Below are positions 16,005 through 24,584 of a stretch of DNA of 64,000 nucleotides, piece after piece. Both the position numbers and the translations under genes were made by a program. Where the stretch lies: the NCBI RefSeq assembly GCF_003850045.1, contig NZ_RQJX01000013.1, positions 1-64,000 on the forward strand, in the 5' to 3' direction. This stretch comes from Aeromicrobium camelliae. GTDB lineage: Bacteria > Actinomycetota > Actinomycetes > Propionibacteriales > Nocardioidaceae. Positions within the stretch are counted from its first letter, which is position 1. Every line of letters begins with the position of its first letter. Below the pieces are notes generated by a model. The model was given only the letters and a program-made list of their open reading frames with translations. It was not told the DNA's origin and ran no database searches.

Positions 16005-16670
16005 TCAGGGCCCAACCTCCGCGGACTCGTGGCGGGACTTGGGGCTCAGCCACAGGCTGATCGCCTCCGCCCGGGTCGTCACACCGAGCTTCGGGAAGAT
16101 GCGGTTGAGGTGGTTCTTGACCGTCTTCTCGGCGAGGAACAAGGTGCTGGCGATCTCGGCGTTGCGTTTGCCGGCAGCGACGAGTTCCATGATCTCGCGT
16201 TCGCGTTCCGACAGATGAGCGGCGGCCGGGTGGCCGCTGTCACGAGTCGACGGCGCAGCGGAGGGAGAGAGCAGTGCCTGGGTGGCGGCGGGCCCCCAGA
16301 CGGTCGAGCCGTTGGCGACGGAGACGATGGCGGCGAGGATCTCGTCCCCATCGTGATGTCCGTACACGAGATAACCTCGGGCGCCAGTCTGCATCGCCTC
16401 GCGTACGGTCGCCTCGTCATCGTTGTTGGTGAGCATGACGAAGCGCGTCAGATCCGCTACTCGATGGAGGGCGCCGAGGCCGTTGAGGCGAGGCATGCGG
16501 ATATCGCAGAGCGTGACGTCGGGTCGTTCGCGCTCGACCAGTTCGACCAGCTCCTGCCCATCGGACGCCTCGCCGATCAGCTCAACGCGGTCGCTCGACT
16601 CGAGGAGGCTCCGCAGACCCATACGAACGACCGCATTGTCGTCGGCGATCGCGACCGTGACAGCTGACAT
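16005..16670 (-). CDS. NarL/FixJ-type response regulator
   Basis: 221 residues: a receiver domain with acidic pocket ADD (residues 9-11), phosphoacceptor D56 in CDIRMP and a Lys replaced region near LVYGHHDG, then a LuxR-type helix-turn-helix (LSEREREIMELVAAGKRNAE and EKTVKNHLNRIFPKLGV). It is expected to bind DNA as a dimer after phosphorylation by the adjacent kinase (16686-17834). The pair lies at the end of the tad operon, directly after tadC, and is the obvious candidate to control flp, which begins 120 bp downstream. Confidence 0.9.
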   Translation of the reverse strand: MSAVTVAIADDNAVVRMGLRSLLESSDRVELIGEASDGQELVELVERERPDVTLCDIRMPRLNGLGALHRVADLTRFVMLTNNDDEATVREAMQTGARGYLVYGHHDGDEILAAIVSVANGSTVWGPAATQALLSPSAAPSTRDSGHPAAAHLSEREREIMELVAAGKRNAEIASTLFLAEKTVKNHLNRIFPKLGVTTRAEAISLWLSPKSRHESAEVGP

Positions 16671-16685
16671 GCGTCCCCCTAGGAC

Positions 16686-17834
16686 TTAGGCGTTCTCGAG
16701 CTGTGGGCAGAGTGGAATGGTGGCCTGTGCACGCGTGCCCCGGCCGGGCGTGCTCTCGATACTCAGCTCCCCGTCGAGCAGCGCCAGGCGTTCGTGCGCC
16801 CCGGTGAGCCCGAAGCGCGTGGAGGGCACCCGGGCCGGATCGAAACCCACCCCGTCGTCCTCCACCCGGATGGTCCACGTGGGCTCGCTGGCGAAGGCGA
16901 CGACGACCTGCGACGCCTGACTATGTCGGCGGATGTTCTCCAGCAGCTCGCCGAGGATGAGATCGATCTGGAGGAGTACCGCGGCAGACAGCTCGTCCCA
17001 GCGGGGGTCCTCGGCGCCCTCGAGCTTGACCGTCCCGTTGAACCCGGCTTCCAGTTCTTCCACGTGCCGTTGGACGATCTCGGCGAAGGACAGTTCGCTC
17101 TCGCGCAACCCCTCGAGCAGCATGCGTGCTTCGCTGGTGGCGTGCGTGGCGGCGGCCGCGATCTCCTCCGATCGCCGTGCGGCCCTCTCCGGATCTTCGC
17201 GAATCCAGCGGGGGAGCGTGGCGGCGGCGATCTGTATGCCATGGAGGGACTTGGCGACGGAGTCGTGCATGTCGCGAGCGAGGCGCAGCCGTTCGGACTG
17301 CCGACCGGATCGCGCTTCGAGCATCGTGATGGTGCGCCACTTGGCGACGGTGTCCTCGTGGAGTCGTCGGGTGGCGGAGCCGAGCAACACGATCACGGCC
17401 ATCGCCACCGGAACTGTCCACTCGACAGCGTCGAGCGCGGGGCGGTCGGCGGTGGCGAGCGAGGCGAGGACGAACGTGGCGACGAGGACGACGGCCAGCA
17501 TCGCCGCATACCACCGCGGCAAGTAGATACCGATGAGCAATGCCGTGGAGAGCGCATACAGGGCAAGCAGGCTGTCGGCGCCTGCCGCACCCGCGACGAG
17601 GCCGGCGAGCAGCGTATCGACGACGATCAGGATGGGGTGACGCGCGATGACGCGGGTGACGGTTTCGGTGCGGAACAGCCCGAGTGCCGCGATCACGGTC
17701 AGCAGGACGACGAGGAGCACTTCCAACCGTCGGTCGACCGGCGTTGCAGCAACGCCGACAAGGATGACCCCCATCCGCGCCAGGAAGGTCACCTTGGTCA
17801 GCCGGGTCAGCAGATCGTGCGCCTCATCCGCCAC
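16686..17834 (-). CDS. HisKA_3-type sensor histidine kinase
   Basis: 382 residues. Four to five N-terminal membrane helices (residues ~20-150) precede the dimerisation/phosphoacceptor domain with H190 in RLARDMHDSVAKSLHGIQI. An HATPase domain follows with GELLENIRRHSQAS (N box) and the G boxes VEDDGVGFD and FGLTGAHERL. There is no large extracytoplasmic sensor, so the stimulus is likely sensed within or at the membrane. The GTG at 17834 overlaps the tadC end by 11 nt, placing the two-component pair in the tad transcript. Confidence 0.9.
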   Translation of the reverse strand: MADEAHDLLTRLTKVTFLARMGVILVGVAATPVDRRLEVLLVVLLTVIAALGLFRTETVTRVIARHPILIVVDTLLAGLVAGAAGADSLLALYALSTALLIGIYLPRWYAAMLAVVLVATFVLASLATADRPALDAVEWTVPVAMAVIVLLGSATRRLHEDTVAKWRTITMLEARSGRQSERLRLARDMHDSVAKSLHGIQIAAATLPRWIREDPERAARRSEEIAAAATHATSEARMLLEGLRESELSFAEIVQRHVEELEAGFNGTVKLEGAEDPRWDELSAAVLLQIDLILGELLENIRRHSQASQVVVAFASEPTWTIRVEDDGVGFDPARVPSTRFGLTGAHERLALLDGELSIESTPGRGTRAQATIPLCPQLENA

Positions 17835-18720
17835 TGAACACGCTCCCGAGATCGATCCCCGAGCCGAGGTAGAGGCCCACGGCGATCACCGCCACTGTCG
17901 GGGGCACCATGACGATGGAGACGACGAGGGTGACCCGCGGTACCATCTGCGCAGCACGGCGCCGCGCGCGCTGTGAAGCGTCCCTGCGGCTGTCACGAGC
18001 GATGTGACTGAGGCTCTCCGCGAGAGGAGCGCCTAGTTCTTCTGCTTGGAGGAACGCCGAGACGAAGGAGTTCATCGCTTCGGACTGGCACCGATCCCGC
18101 AGATTGGTGAACGCGCGTCGACGCGGAACGCCCACGTCGAGTTCGCGCAGCGTCTGCATGATCTCGTCGTGCAGCGGTCCCTCGAACCGCGACGCCACGC
18201 GCTCAAGGGCCGATCGGAAGCCGATGCCGGCACCGACGGTCACGGCGAGGATATCGAGCATGTCCGGAAGGTCGGTGTCGATCTGGTCGCGCCGGTTCTT
18301 CAGGTGTCCGCTCAGCCGGCTCATCGGGAACAAGTAGATACCTGCGAGAACGGCGACGGCCGAGAGCGGTTGCCCGAGGGACAGCAACGCGAGGGAGGCA
18401 GTCCCGAGGAGGATGGCGTACTTGACGACCAATTCCAGGAACGTCGTCACGGTCATCCCGTTGGGACGGCCTGCCATCTCGATGCGCAACCGCAGCGCCT
18501 CGATGCGCTTGGCGCCGAGGAGTGACTCGAGTACCGGTGCGTAGCGTCGCGCGATGCGGTCGAGCGGCCCGAGACGCTGCTTCTTCTGCGCCTTGTCGCG
18601 CAGCAGGGCGATGTCGGCGACATCCAATCCGGCGAGCGTGTCGGCCCGGGCCGCCCGGTACCCGGCGACGAACATGATCGCGACGGCCACGCTGGCGAGG
18701 CCGAACAGCAGAGGCAGCAT
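17824..18720 (-). CDS. tadC: Tad pilus platform protein TadC
   Basis: 298 residues with the type II secretion system F (T2SSF) domain. TM helices lie at the N-terminus, in the middle (YAILLGTASLALLSLG) and at the C-terminus (VSIVMVPPTVAVIAVGLYLG). The T2SSF core is DLPDMLDILAVTVGAGIGFRSAL. TadC and TadB form the inner-membrane platform on which the TadA ATPase acts. It starts 1 nt after the tadB stop. Length is typical. Confidence 0.92.
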   Translation of the reverse strand: MLPLLFGLASVAVAIMFVAGYRAARADTLAGLDVADIALLRDKAQKKQRLGPLDRIARRYAPVLESLLGAKRIEALRLRIEMAGRPNGMTVTTFLELVVKYAILLGTASLALLSLGQPLSAVAVLAGIYLFPMSRLSGHLKNRRDQIDTDLPDMLDILAVTVGAGIGFRSALERVASRFEGPLHDEIMQTLRELDVGVPRRRAFTNLRDRCQSEAMNSFVSAFLQAEELGAPLAESLSHIARDSRRDASQRARRRAAQMVPRVTLVVSIVMVPPTVAVIAVGLYLGSGIDLGSVFSGG

Positions 18721-18721
18721 G

Positions 18722-19642
18722 TCAGACCTCCACCCGGGTCATCCGTCGTACCAACCACACGCCGAACGCATAGATGCCGCCTGCGGCGATGAGCGTGATC
18801 CGGCCGACGTTGCTGCGCAGCATCGCGTCGACGCTGCCCTCATTGATCTGCTCGATGAGGAAGAGCGAGAGCAGGCCCATGCCTAGGACGGCATATGCCG
18901 TCGCCACCGTCTGGGCGTAGGTCGTGCGGATCTCCCGACGCAGTTCCTTGCGAGTCTCCAAGGTGGTGGCGATGTCGCGCAACGCGGACACCAGGGCGCC
19001 GCCGGAGCGGGCGCTCACGATGAGCGAATTGACCAGGACCGAGACCTCGCGCGACGGCAGGCGCTTCTCCATGTCGCCGACAGCCTCTTCCAGGGAACGC
19101 CCGAGCCCGAGTTGGTTGCTCACCTCGGTGAGCTCGGAACGCGCTGGTTCCTCCATGTCTTCGGCGGCAAGCGCGATCGCGGTGCGCACCGAGAGTCCGG
19201 CGGAGGCGGCGTTCGACAAGGTGCGGGCCAAGTCCGGCATCTGAGCGATGAAGGCTTCGCGCCGTTGGTCGGCCTTGCGGCGGACGTACCAGCGAAACGC
19301 GTAGACGCCGAGCAGCACGCCGAGAGGGAACAACAGCCAACTGAGCATCGATCCGAGAATGACCCCCAGGCTGACGCTCGCAGCGATGATCAGCGCAGTG
19401 AGCTGCGAGATGGTCAGCGGTGCGCCGATCTGCAAGCGCGCGGCCTCGAGCGTTGGGCCCACCGGACTGGACTGAATGAGCCGGTCAAGGCGAGCGGTCG
19501 ACGCGCGCCCGGTTCCCTCGTCATCGCGAGGGTCGATGGCGCGTCGCAGCCGGCTCAGCTCGTTGCTGGCCGTGAGGAACTGCGTGATGGCCAACAGGAA
19601 GAGCGCGAGAGTCGCGATGAGCAGCAGGACCGAGACGGTCAC
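18722..19642 (-). CDS. tadB: Tad pilus platform protein TadB
   Basis: 306 residues with a T2SSF domain (QMPDLARTLSNAASAGLSV and SRSGGAL-type helices VSARSGGALVSALRDIATTL) and TM helices at the N-terminus, near residues ~95-125, and at the C-terminus. It is the partner of TadC in the platform. The GTG start overlaps the tadA stop (GTGA), indicating coupled translation in the order tadA-tadB-tadC. Confidence 0.92.
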   Translation of the reverse strand: MTVSVLLLIATLALFLLAITQFLTASNELSRLRRAIDPRDDEGTGRASTARLDRLIQSSPVGPTLEAARLQIGAPLTISQLTALIIAASVSLGVILGSMLSWLLFPLGVLLGVYAFRWYVRRKADQRREAFIAQMPDLARTLSNAASAGLSVRTAIALAAEDMEEPARSELTEVSNQLGLGRSLEEAVGDMEKRLPSREVSVLVNSLIVSARSGGALVSALRDIATTLETRKELRREIRTTYAQTVATAYAVLGMGLLSLFLIEQINEGSVDAMLRSNVGRITLIAAGGIYAFGVWLVRRMTRVEV

Positions 19643-21003
19643 GGCGCGAGCCTCCTGCCCACGGGCTGATCTCCGAGCGCGACCGGGATGCCCTCGGGCA
19701 AGTACCCCTGGTTACGCTGCAGACGCGCTGCCATGCTGCGCGGGATGCTGCCAATGACGTGCGACCCGCGCGTCGTGCCGTCAGTACGGTTCTCGTCGAA
19801 GCGCGAGACGACGTGGGAACGGCGGTTGCCGTCGTCGTCGGCGGGGACGAACATGACGACTTCCATGACGCGGCGGGTGCCGTCACTGGCACGATTGAGC
19901 TGCACGATGACGTCGACCGCGCTGCGCACCTGCTCGCGGATCGCCGTGAACGGCAACTCGAGGTCGCTCATGCTGGCGAGCGTCTCGAGACGATGAATGG
20001 CGTCTTCGGGGGAGTTGGCGTGCACTGTCGTGAGTGAACCCTCGTGACCGGTGTTCATGGCCGAGAGCATGTCCATCGTCTCGCCGCCGCGGACCTCGCC
20101 GACGATGATGCGGTCCGGACGCATACGAAGGCTGTTGCGGACCAGGTCACGGATGGTGATCTGTCCTCGGCCTTCGACGTTGGCGGGACGCGATTCCAGC
20201 CGGATGACGTGCTGCTGCTGCAGCGACAGCTCGGCCGCGTCCTCGATCGTGACGATGCGCTCACCGTCGGGGATCGAGGCCGAGACCGCGTTGAGCAGCG
20301 TGGTCTTACCCGAACCTGTGCCTCCCGAGACGACGACGTTGAGCCGGGCTTTGACGCAGGCGTCGAGGAACGCCGCGACCGGCGCCGTGAGGGTGCCGCG
20401 GTCGATCAGTTCCTGCATCGTGAACGGCTTGGGGAACTTGCGGATCGTCAGCACGGGACCGTCGAGCGAAAGCGGCGGAAGGATGACGTTGACACGTTCG
20501 CCGTTGGGCAGACGCGCGTCGACCATGGGGCTGGACTCGTCGACACGGCGGTTGACCTCCGAGACGATCCGGTCGATCGTCTGCAGCAACTGCTCGTTGT
20601 TGACGAAGCGCGCCTTCGCACGTTCCACCTGACCGAAACGCTCGACGAAGATCGTCGATGGTCCGTTGACCATGATCTCGGTGATGGAGTCGTCGAGCAG
20701 CAGCGGTTCGAGGACGCCGAGGCCCAGGGTTTCGGCGACGACGCGCCGCACTAGACTCGCTCGTTCACGGCTCGACAGCAGCGGACCGTCTCGCCCCACG
20801 AGGTGTGCCATGACGCGTTCGAGTCGCGCGCGGCGCTGCGACAATTCGAGGCGGGAGAGCTCGTTGAGGTCGATCTCCTCGAGCAGCTTCTCGCGGAACT
20901 CCGCGACCAGCGCGTCGTCGCTAGCCTCGGCGTCGGCCTGGATGTCGCGGCTGACGGCATCGGCTGTGCGCAGCGAGTCGGACTTGAACGTCTGACGCTT
21001 CAC
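19639..21003 (-). CDS. tadA: Tad pilus assembly ATPase TadA/CpaF
   Basis: A 454-residue hexameric secretion ATPase of the type II/IV superfamily. Walker A is VVSGGTGSGKTTLLNAV. The Asp box is MRPDRIIVGEVRGGE and the His box GHEGSLTTVHANSPEDA. An N-terminal regulatory domain (~1-150) contains LLDDSITEIMVNGP. It powers pilin polymerisation at the cytoplasmic face. The GTG at 21003 overlaps the tadE stop (GTGA). Length and motifs are complete, so the motor should be functional. Confidence 0.95.
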   Translation of the reverse strand: MKRQTFKSDSLRTADAVSRDIQADAEASDDALVAEFREKLLEEIDLNELSRLELSQRRARLERVMAHLVGRDGPLLSSRERASLVRRVVAETLGLGVLEPLLLDDSITEIMVNGPSTIFVERFGQVERAKARFVNNEQLLQTIDRIVSEVNRRVDESSPMVDARLPNGERVNVILPPLSLDGPVLTIRKFPKPFTMQELIDRGTLTAPVAAFLDACVKARLNVVVSGGTGSGKTTLLNAVSASIPDGERIVTIEDAAELSLQQQHVIRLESRPANVEGRGQITIRDLVRNSLRMRPDRIIVGEVRGGETMDMLSAMNTGHEGSLTTVHANSPEDAIHRLETLASMSDLELPFTAIREQVRSAVDVIVQLNRASDGTRRVMEVVMFVPADDDGNRRSHVVSRFDENRTDGTTRGSHVIGSIPRSMAARLQRNQGYLPEGIPVALGDQPVGRRLAP

Positions 21004-21338
21004 GGCATGACCGCCTTACGCTCGATCGTGAAGCTCATTCCCGGAATGATCACGGGGATGTCGGCCTGCACGCGAACCCCATGACCGGGGCCGTAGGTCT
21101 CGACGCGGTGGCGCATCCACGACGGCAGGGCACTGTCCACGGCGGCGCTCGCGTTCTGGTCGAGCGAGTACGCGCGTGCGCCCTGTCGTGCGGCGGTCTG
21201 GGTGGCAGTCACGCCGTACAGCGCGAACGCGCCCTGGATGAAGACGAACAACACCAGAACGGCGAGCGGCACGAGGGCCGTCATCTCCAGTGCAGTGGTA
21301 CCGCGGTCACGGTGCAGCTGTCGCGTGCGCATCGGCAT
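21000..21338 (-). CDS. tadE: TadE-like pseudopilin
   Basis: 112 residues. A basic leader (RTRQLHRDRG) is followed by TTALEMTALVPLAVLVLFVF and the TadE motif ALYGVTATQTAARQGARAYS. It ends in a domain whose last part (VRVQADIPVIIPGMSF) closely resembles the C-terminus of the TadE domain fused to TadZ immediately upstream. The two are therefore probably tandem paralogues. ATG 21338 forms a TGATG overlap with the upstream stop. Confidence 0.88.
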   Translation of the reverse strand: MPMRTRQLHRDRGTTALEMTALVPLAVLVLFVFIQGAFALYGVTATQTAARQGARAYSLDQNASAAVDSALPSWMRHRVETYGPGHGVRVQADIPVIIPGMSFTIERKAVMP

Positions 21339-22897
21339 CACTCCTGAACGTAGTGAACGGTCGAGGTGTAGGCCAGCCCATTGAACGACAAGCCGGGAGC
21401 GAAGATGGGCAACTCGGTACGCACGCGAACGGACTGCGCCGGAGTCGAGACGCTCATGCCGTTCTCGATCCAGCCCGGCACCGCAGCACGAGCGTCCCGG
21501 CTTACTTGCGAAGGCGAACCGCCGATAGCCGCCGAACGAGCCCCTTCGTCGGCCGCATTGCCCGTGTACACGATCGCGACCGCCCACAGCGCGACCTGCC
21601 ACAACAGCGCCATGGTCAAGAGTGCAAGCGGGAAAAGTGCAGTGAATTCCAGTGCCGCTTGTCCGACCTCGGCGCGGCGCGACCCGAGAAGACCTCGGCG
21701 CTGCTTCGCTTTGACGCGAGGTGCTTCGGGCCCGCTGTCGCCGAGCAAGCCGAGCTCGCCCGCGAGCTGGTCGATCGCGGCCCAGTGGTCCTTGTCGTCG
21801 ACCTTCTCGGGGTTCTGGTGGTTGATCCCCCGCTCCAGAGTCTTGGGAGCATCGGGGATGGAGGTCTTGAGCGGAGCCACCGGCACGAGACGTGCGGCTG
21901 CTTCGGGCTGGATCTCGTGGTGTCGGGAGACCTGCGAGAGCAGAATCGACACCTGCTCGGGCTCGCGTGACCCGAAACGCTGCCAATGCGTGATCGTCCG
22001 GTGGACGGCGCGCAGGGAGAGGACGTCCGGCGTGGAGACGAGAACGGCCTTGTTGGCGACTTCCACCGCGGCAGCGCTGCTCGGCGTGACGTGAGAACCG
22101 GCGTCCACGATGACGATGTCGAACTGTTGGCGCAATGCTGCGAGGATGATGACCGTCTCGCGTTCACCGATCTCGCCCACGTCCTCCAAGCGCGTGGGAG
22201 CCAGCAACGTGGCGACGCCGTCGGCGCGCCGGTGAAGTGCGGAGTTGATCGTCGCGACGCTGAGGTCGTCGGACACCTTCGCGAGATCGGAGATGTCGAG
22301 GCGGTGCGTCACTCCGAGGAGAGTGCCGATGTCGCCAGCCTCGAGATCCAGATCGACGAGGCAGACACTACGACCGCGCACTGCCCGAACGAGGTGGTGA
22401 GCCAGGTGCGCCGCCACGGTCGTCGTGCCGACGCCTCCCTTGGCACCCGCGACTACGATCACCGATCCTCGCGACAACGCGCCGTCCGACGGCGTCGAAT
22501 CCTGGGCGAGCAGCGAGCGCATCGTGGCGGACCACTGAGCGGCCGCCTCGAATCGCTGGACGAGCTCGTCGAGAACCAGAGGACGGGCAAGGACGCCGCG
22601 CGCGCCCGCATCCATGGCTGCGGCGAACAAGTCCGACGAGGGATTGTCCGCCACGACGAGGACTGCCGTGCCGGGGTAGCGGGCGACGAGCGTCCGCACC
22701 GTGTCCATCGCCGAGACGGGACCCAACCCCTCGTGAACGAACGCCACATCGGGCTGGTGCGTGCCGACGAGGCGCTCCAAACGAGCGCTGGTGTCGGCGA
22801 TGTCGACGACCGTGGCGTCCTCAAGCTCGGCGAGGAGCCCGGCGAGTTCGGCCGCGGCGTCCTGGTGGGGGGCGGCGATGATGACCTTTGTGCTCAT
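21338..22897 (-). CDS. TadZ/CpaE ATPase fused to a TadE pseudopilin domain
   Basis: One uninterrupted 519-codon frame. Residues ~1-125 are an atypical receiver domain in which the usual phosphoacceptor position is H55 (DVAFVHEG) rather than Asp. Residues ~143-400 form a MinD/ParA-like ATPase with deviant Walker A (AGAKGGVGTTTVAAHLA), DLDLEAGDIG and DAGSH, the TadZ/CpaE pilus localiser. Residues ~411-519 are a complete TadE pseudopilin: VGQAALEFTALFPLALL helix, then GNAADEGARSAAIGG. TadZ and TadE are normally separate proteins. Peptidase cleavage after G412 would separate the halves. Placed between cpaB and tadE. Confidence 0.9.
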   Translation of the reverse strand: MSTKVIIAAPHQDAAAELAGLLAELEDATVVDIADTSARLERLVGTHQPDVAFVHEGLGPVSAMDTVRTLVARYPGTAVLVVADNPSSDLFAAAMDAGARGVLARPLVLDELVQRFEAAAQWSATMRSLLAQDSTPSDGALSRGSVIVVAGAKGGVGTTTVAAHLAHHLVRAVRGRSVCLVDLDLEAGDIGTLLGVTHRLDISDLAKVSDDLSVATINSALHRRADGVATLLAPTRLEDVGEIGERETVIILAALRQQFDIVIVDAGSHVTPSSAAAVEVANKAVLVSTPDVLSLRAVHRTITHWQRFGSREPEQVSILLSQVSRHHEIQPEAAARLVPVAPLKTSIPDAPKTLERGINHQNPEKVDDKDHWAAIDQLAGELGLLGDSGPEAPRVKAKQRRGLLGSRRAEVGQAALEFTALFPLALLTMALLWQVALWAVAIVYTGNAADEGARSAAIGGSPSQVSRDARAAVPGWIENGMSVSTPAQSVRVRTELPIFAPGLSFNGLAYTSTVHYVQE

Positions 22898-22908
22898 GAC
22901 ATGACCCC

Positions 22909-23625
22909 TCAGCTGATCTGACTCTGCAGGATGGCGGTGTTGGTGCCGGTCGGCTCGCCGCCGCGGTTATCGCTCTCCAGGCCGTCGGGCAGGCCGATGA
23001 GGCGGACCGTGACTGCCGTGGCATCCGCGAGGGTGACGGCGTAGGTCTGCTCCGGTGTGAGTGCGAGAGTCACCGGGATGACCTCGCGTTCCTGGAGCTC
23101 GTTACGGCTGGGCTGTTCCGTTCGCACCTCCACGCCGCCGACCGAGACAACACGGACGGAGCGAGCCACTGCCTGCGAGCTGGCCGGCCCTTCTTCGGGC
23201 TGCAGCACGGCGATGACGTCGACGAAGTCGCCGGGGGCCACTCGTCCGGCGATGCCGGTCTTTGCATCGACGGTCAAAGCGACCTCGCGCTCGTTGTCGC
23301 CGAGCGACGAATTCGGCCGCAGCATGTCCGACCCGATGTAGGTGCCTTGTGCGATGTTGAAGGCGGCGCGTCGTCCCACGATGTCGTCGATGTTCGTGAC
23401 CGCGGCCTCGGGGAGATAGCGCCGCGGAATCTCGACTTCCTCCACGTCGTCGGACTGGATCACCTGATACGCGTCGATGCCGTCTGCGACGGAGTACGCC
23501 GTCACCATGGGCGCGACCTTCGAGTTCACGCCGGAGACGTAGTTCGAGACGACGAAGAACAAGACGATCGCCAGCAGCGCTGAACCGATCATGAGAAGAA
23601 CGCCGGTGCGTTGGCGGGGGTTCAC
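22909..23625 (-). CDS. cpaB: CpaB/RcpC-like SAF domain pilus protein
   Basis: 238 residues. One N-terminal TM helix (VLLMIGSALLAIVLFFVVSN) is followed by an SAF domain (AYQVIQSDDVEEVEIPRRYLP) and a RcpC-like region (VALTVDAKTGIAGRVAPGDF, DVIAVLQPEEG). In diderms CpaB links to the secretin; in a monoderm it presumably acts in the wall-proximal space. The GTG at 23625 overlaps the upstream stop (GTGA), which fixes the start. An earlier ATG at 23727 would read through the upstream gene. Confidence 0.88.
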   Translation of the reverse strand: MNPRQRTGVLLMIGSALLAIVLFFVVSNYVSGVNSKVAPMVTAYSVADGIDAYQVIQSDDVEEVEIPRRYLPEAAVTNIDDIVGRRAAFNIAQGTYIGSDMLRPNSSLGDNEREVALTVDAKTGIAGRVAPGDFVDVIAVLQPEEGPASSQAVARSVRVVSVGGVEVRTEQPSRNELQEREVIPVTLALTPEQTYAVTLADATAVTVRLIGLPDGLESDNRGGEPTGTNTAILQSQIS

Positions 23626-24488
23626 CAGGTGGCTCCTTGGTCGGGGGTCGCGAGGAGAGGTTGATCGGTCGTCATCCCGCACCAGGGACAGACCGAGCGG
23701 GGATGGTGAGCGCCGCAGGCTGCGCACTCGACCGCGTGGGAGAGACGACGGTGGATGTCCGGCTCGAGGTCGGGTCGCACCGTCACGAATTCGACAACGC
23801 GCGATGAGCCGTGCGCGTCCACGACGTCGTGGAGCGGCTCACCGCGTTCGGCGGCACCGAGATTCAGGGAGCGCCGCACATCGTCGACGAGCCAGCTGAT
23901 GTCGGTCGACGAGTGCACGAGTGTGTGGCCGGAGAAGTCCGCAGGTTCGGCGCCTCGGGACTTGGCGCGTCGCGGTTGCGACTGCTTGGCGCGGCCTTGG
24001 GCGCGAGGTCCCGTCAGCGTCGTGACGTGCGGGTCCGGGGCGAACTCGACGAGGAATCCGGCACCGGGGAGATAGGAACGCAGATGTTGGCCCATCGACG
24101 GGTTCACTGTCGCGAGCTTGCGCACCTGCGGCAGCCACGCCGCGATCCACGCTGCTTCGCGCAGGGAGTCGAGAGCGGCGACGCTCGACACGAGGTCGGG
24201 TTGAGCTGCCGCCCGCCGCCCGAGCTCGGCGAGAGTCAGGCTCGGGCCGGGGAGCGCTTCGACCGACGCCCGCAGGGAGGGAAAGCGGGTCGCGGCCAAT
24301 GCGACCACCGATCGGGCATTGTCGAGATCGGCCTGCGTGCACAGCACGAGGACCGGTTCGTCAGACCAACGTCCCAAGAGCTGCTCCGCAGCCTCAGGAT
24401 GCCGGATGTCCATGACGCCGAGGCCACCGACCTGCGACTCGAGCCCAAGATCCGGGCGTAACGAGGTGAGCGCAACGACGCCGGGCAT
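23622..24488 (-). CDS. Hypothetical protein with C-terminal zinc ribbon, first gene of tad operon
   Basis: 288 residues. The N-terminal ~165 residues look like a globular alpha/beta fold (VLVLCTQADLDNARSVVALA) without recognised motifs. A basic linker follows (QGRAKQSQPRRAKSRG). The C-terminus has a CxxC-x8-CxxC zinc ribbon (ECAACGAHHPRSVCPWCGM). No signal peptide or TM segment is seen, so it is cytoplasmic. ATG 24488 was chosen because AAAGGAG lies 7 nt upstream; ATG 24494 sits too close to it. As the leading gene coupled to cpaB, it may regulate or organise pilus assembly. Function unknown. Confidence 0.7.
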   Translation of the reverse strand: MPGVVALTSLRPDLGLESQVGGLGVMDIRHPEAAEQLLGRWSDEPVLVLCTQADLDNARSVVALAATRFPSLRASVEALPGPSLTLAELGRRAAAQPDLVSSVAALDSLREAAWIAAWLPQVRKLATVNPSMGQHLRSYLPGAGFLVEFAPDPHVTTLTGPRAQGRAKQSQPRRAKSRGAEPADFSGHTLVHSSTDISWLVDDVRRSLNLGAAERGEPLHDVVDAHGSSRVVEFVTVRPDLEPDIHRRLSHAVECAACGAHHPRSVCPWCGMTTDQPLLATPDQGATW

Positions 24489-24571
24489 CGGCATGCTCCT
24501 TTCGACGAGCACATAGTCAGGAAAGGAACACCCCCGAAGCGTTCGTGAACCAACCCAAGGAGGAGCACCGA

Positions 24572-24577
24572 TACACT
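24572..24577 (+). promoter_or_regulatory. -10 box for the VWA gene (leaderless)
   Basis: TACACT lies 7 nt before ATG 24585. A strong AAGGAGGAG at ~24556-24564 is 20 nt from the ATG, too far to act on it and upstream of the predicted transcript start, so it is probably incidental. Confidence 0.5.
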
Positions 24578-24584
24578 GCGAGCC

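Noticed and set aside
21338..22897. Two-component receiver function for the TadZ N-domain
   Set aside because: The phosphoacceptor Asp is replaced (H55), so it is an atypical receiver.
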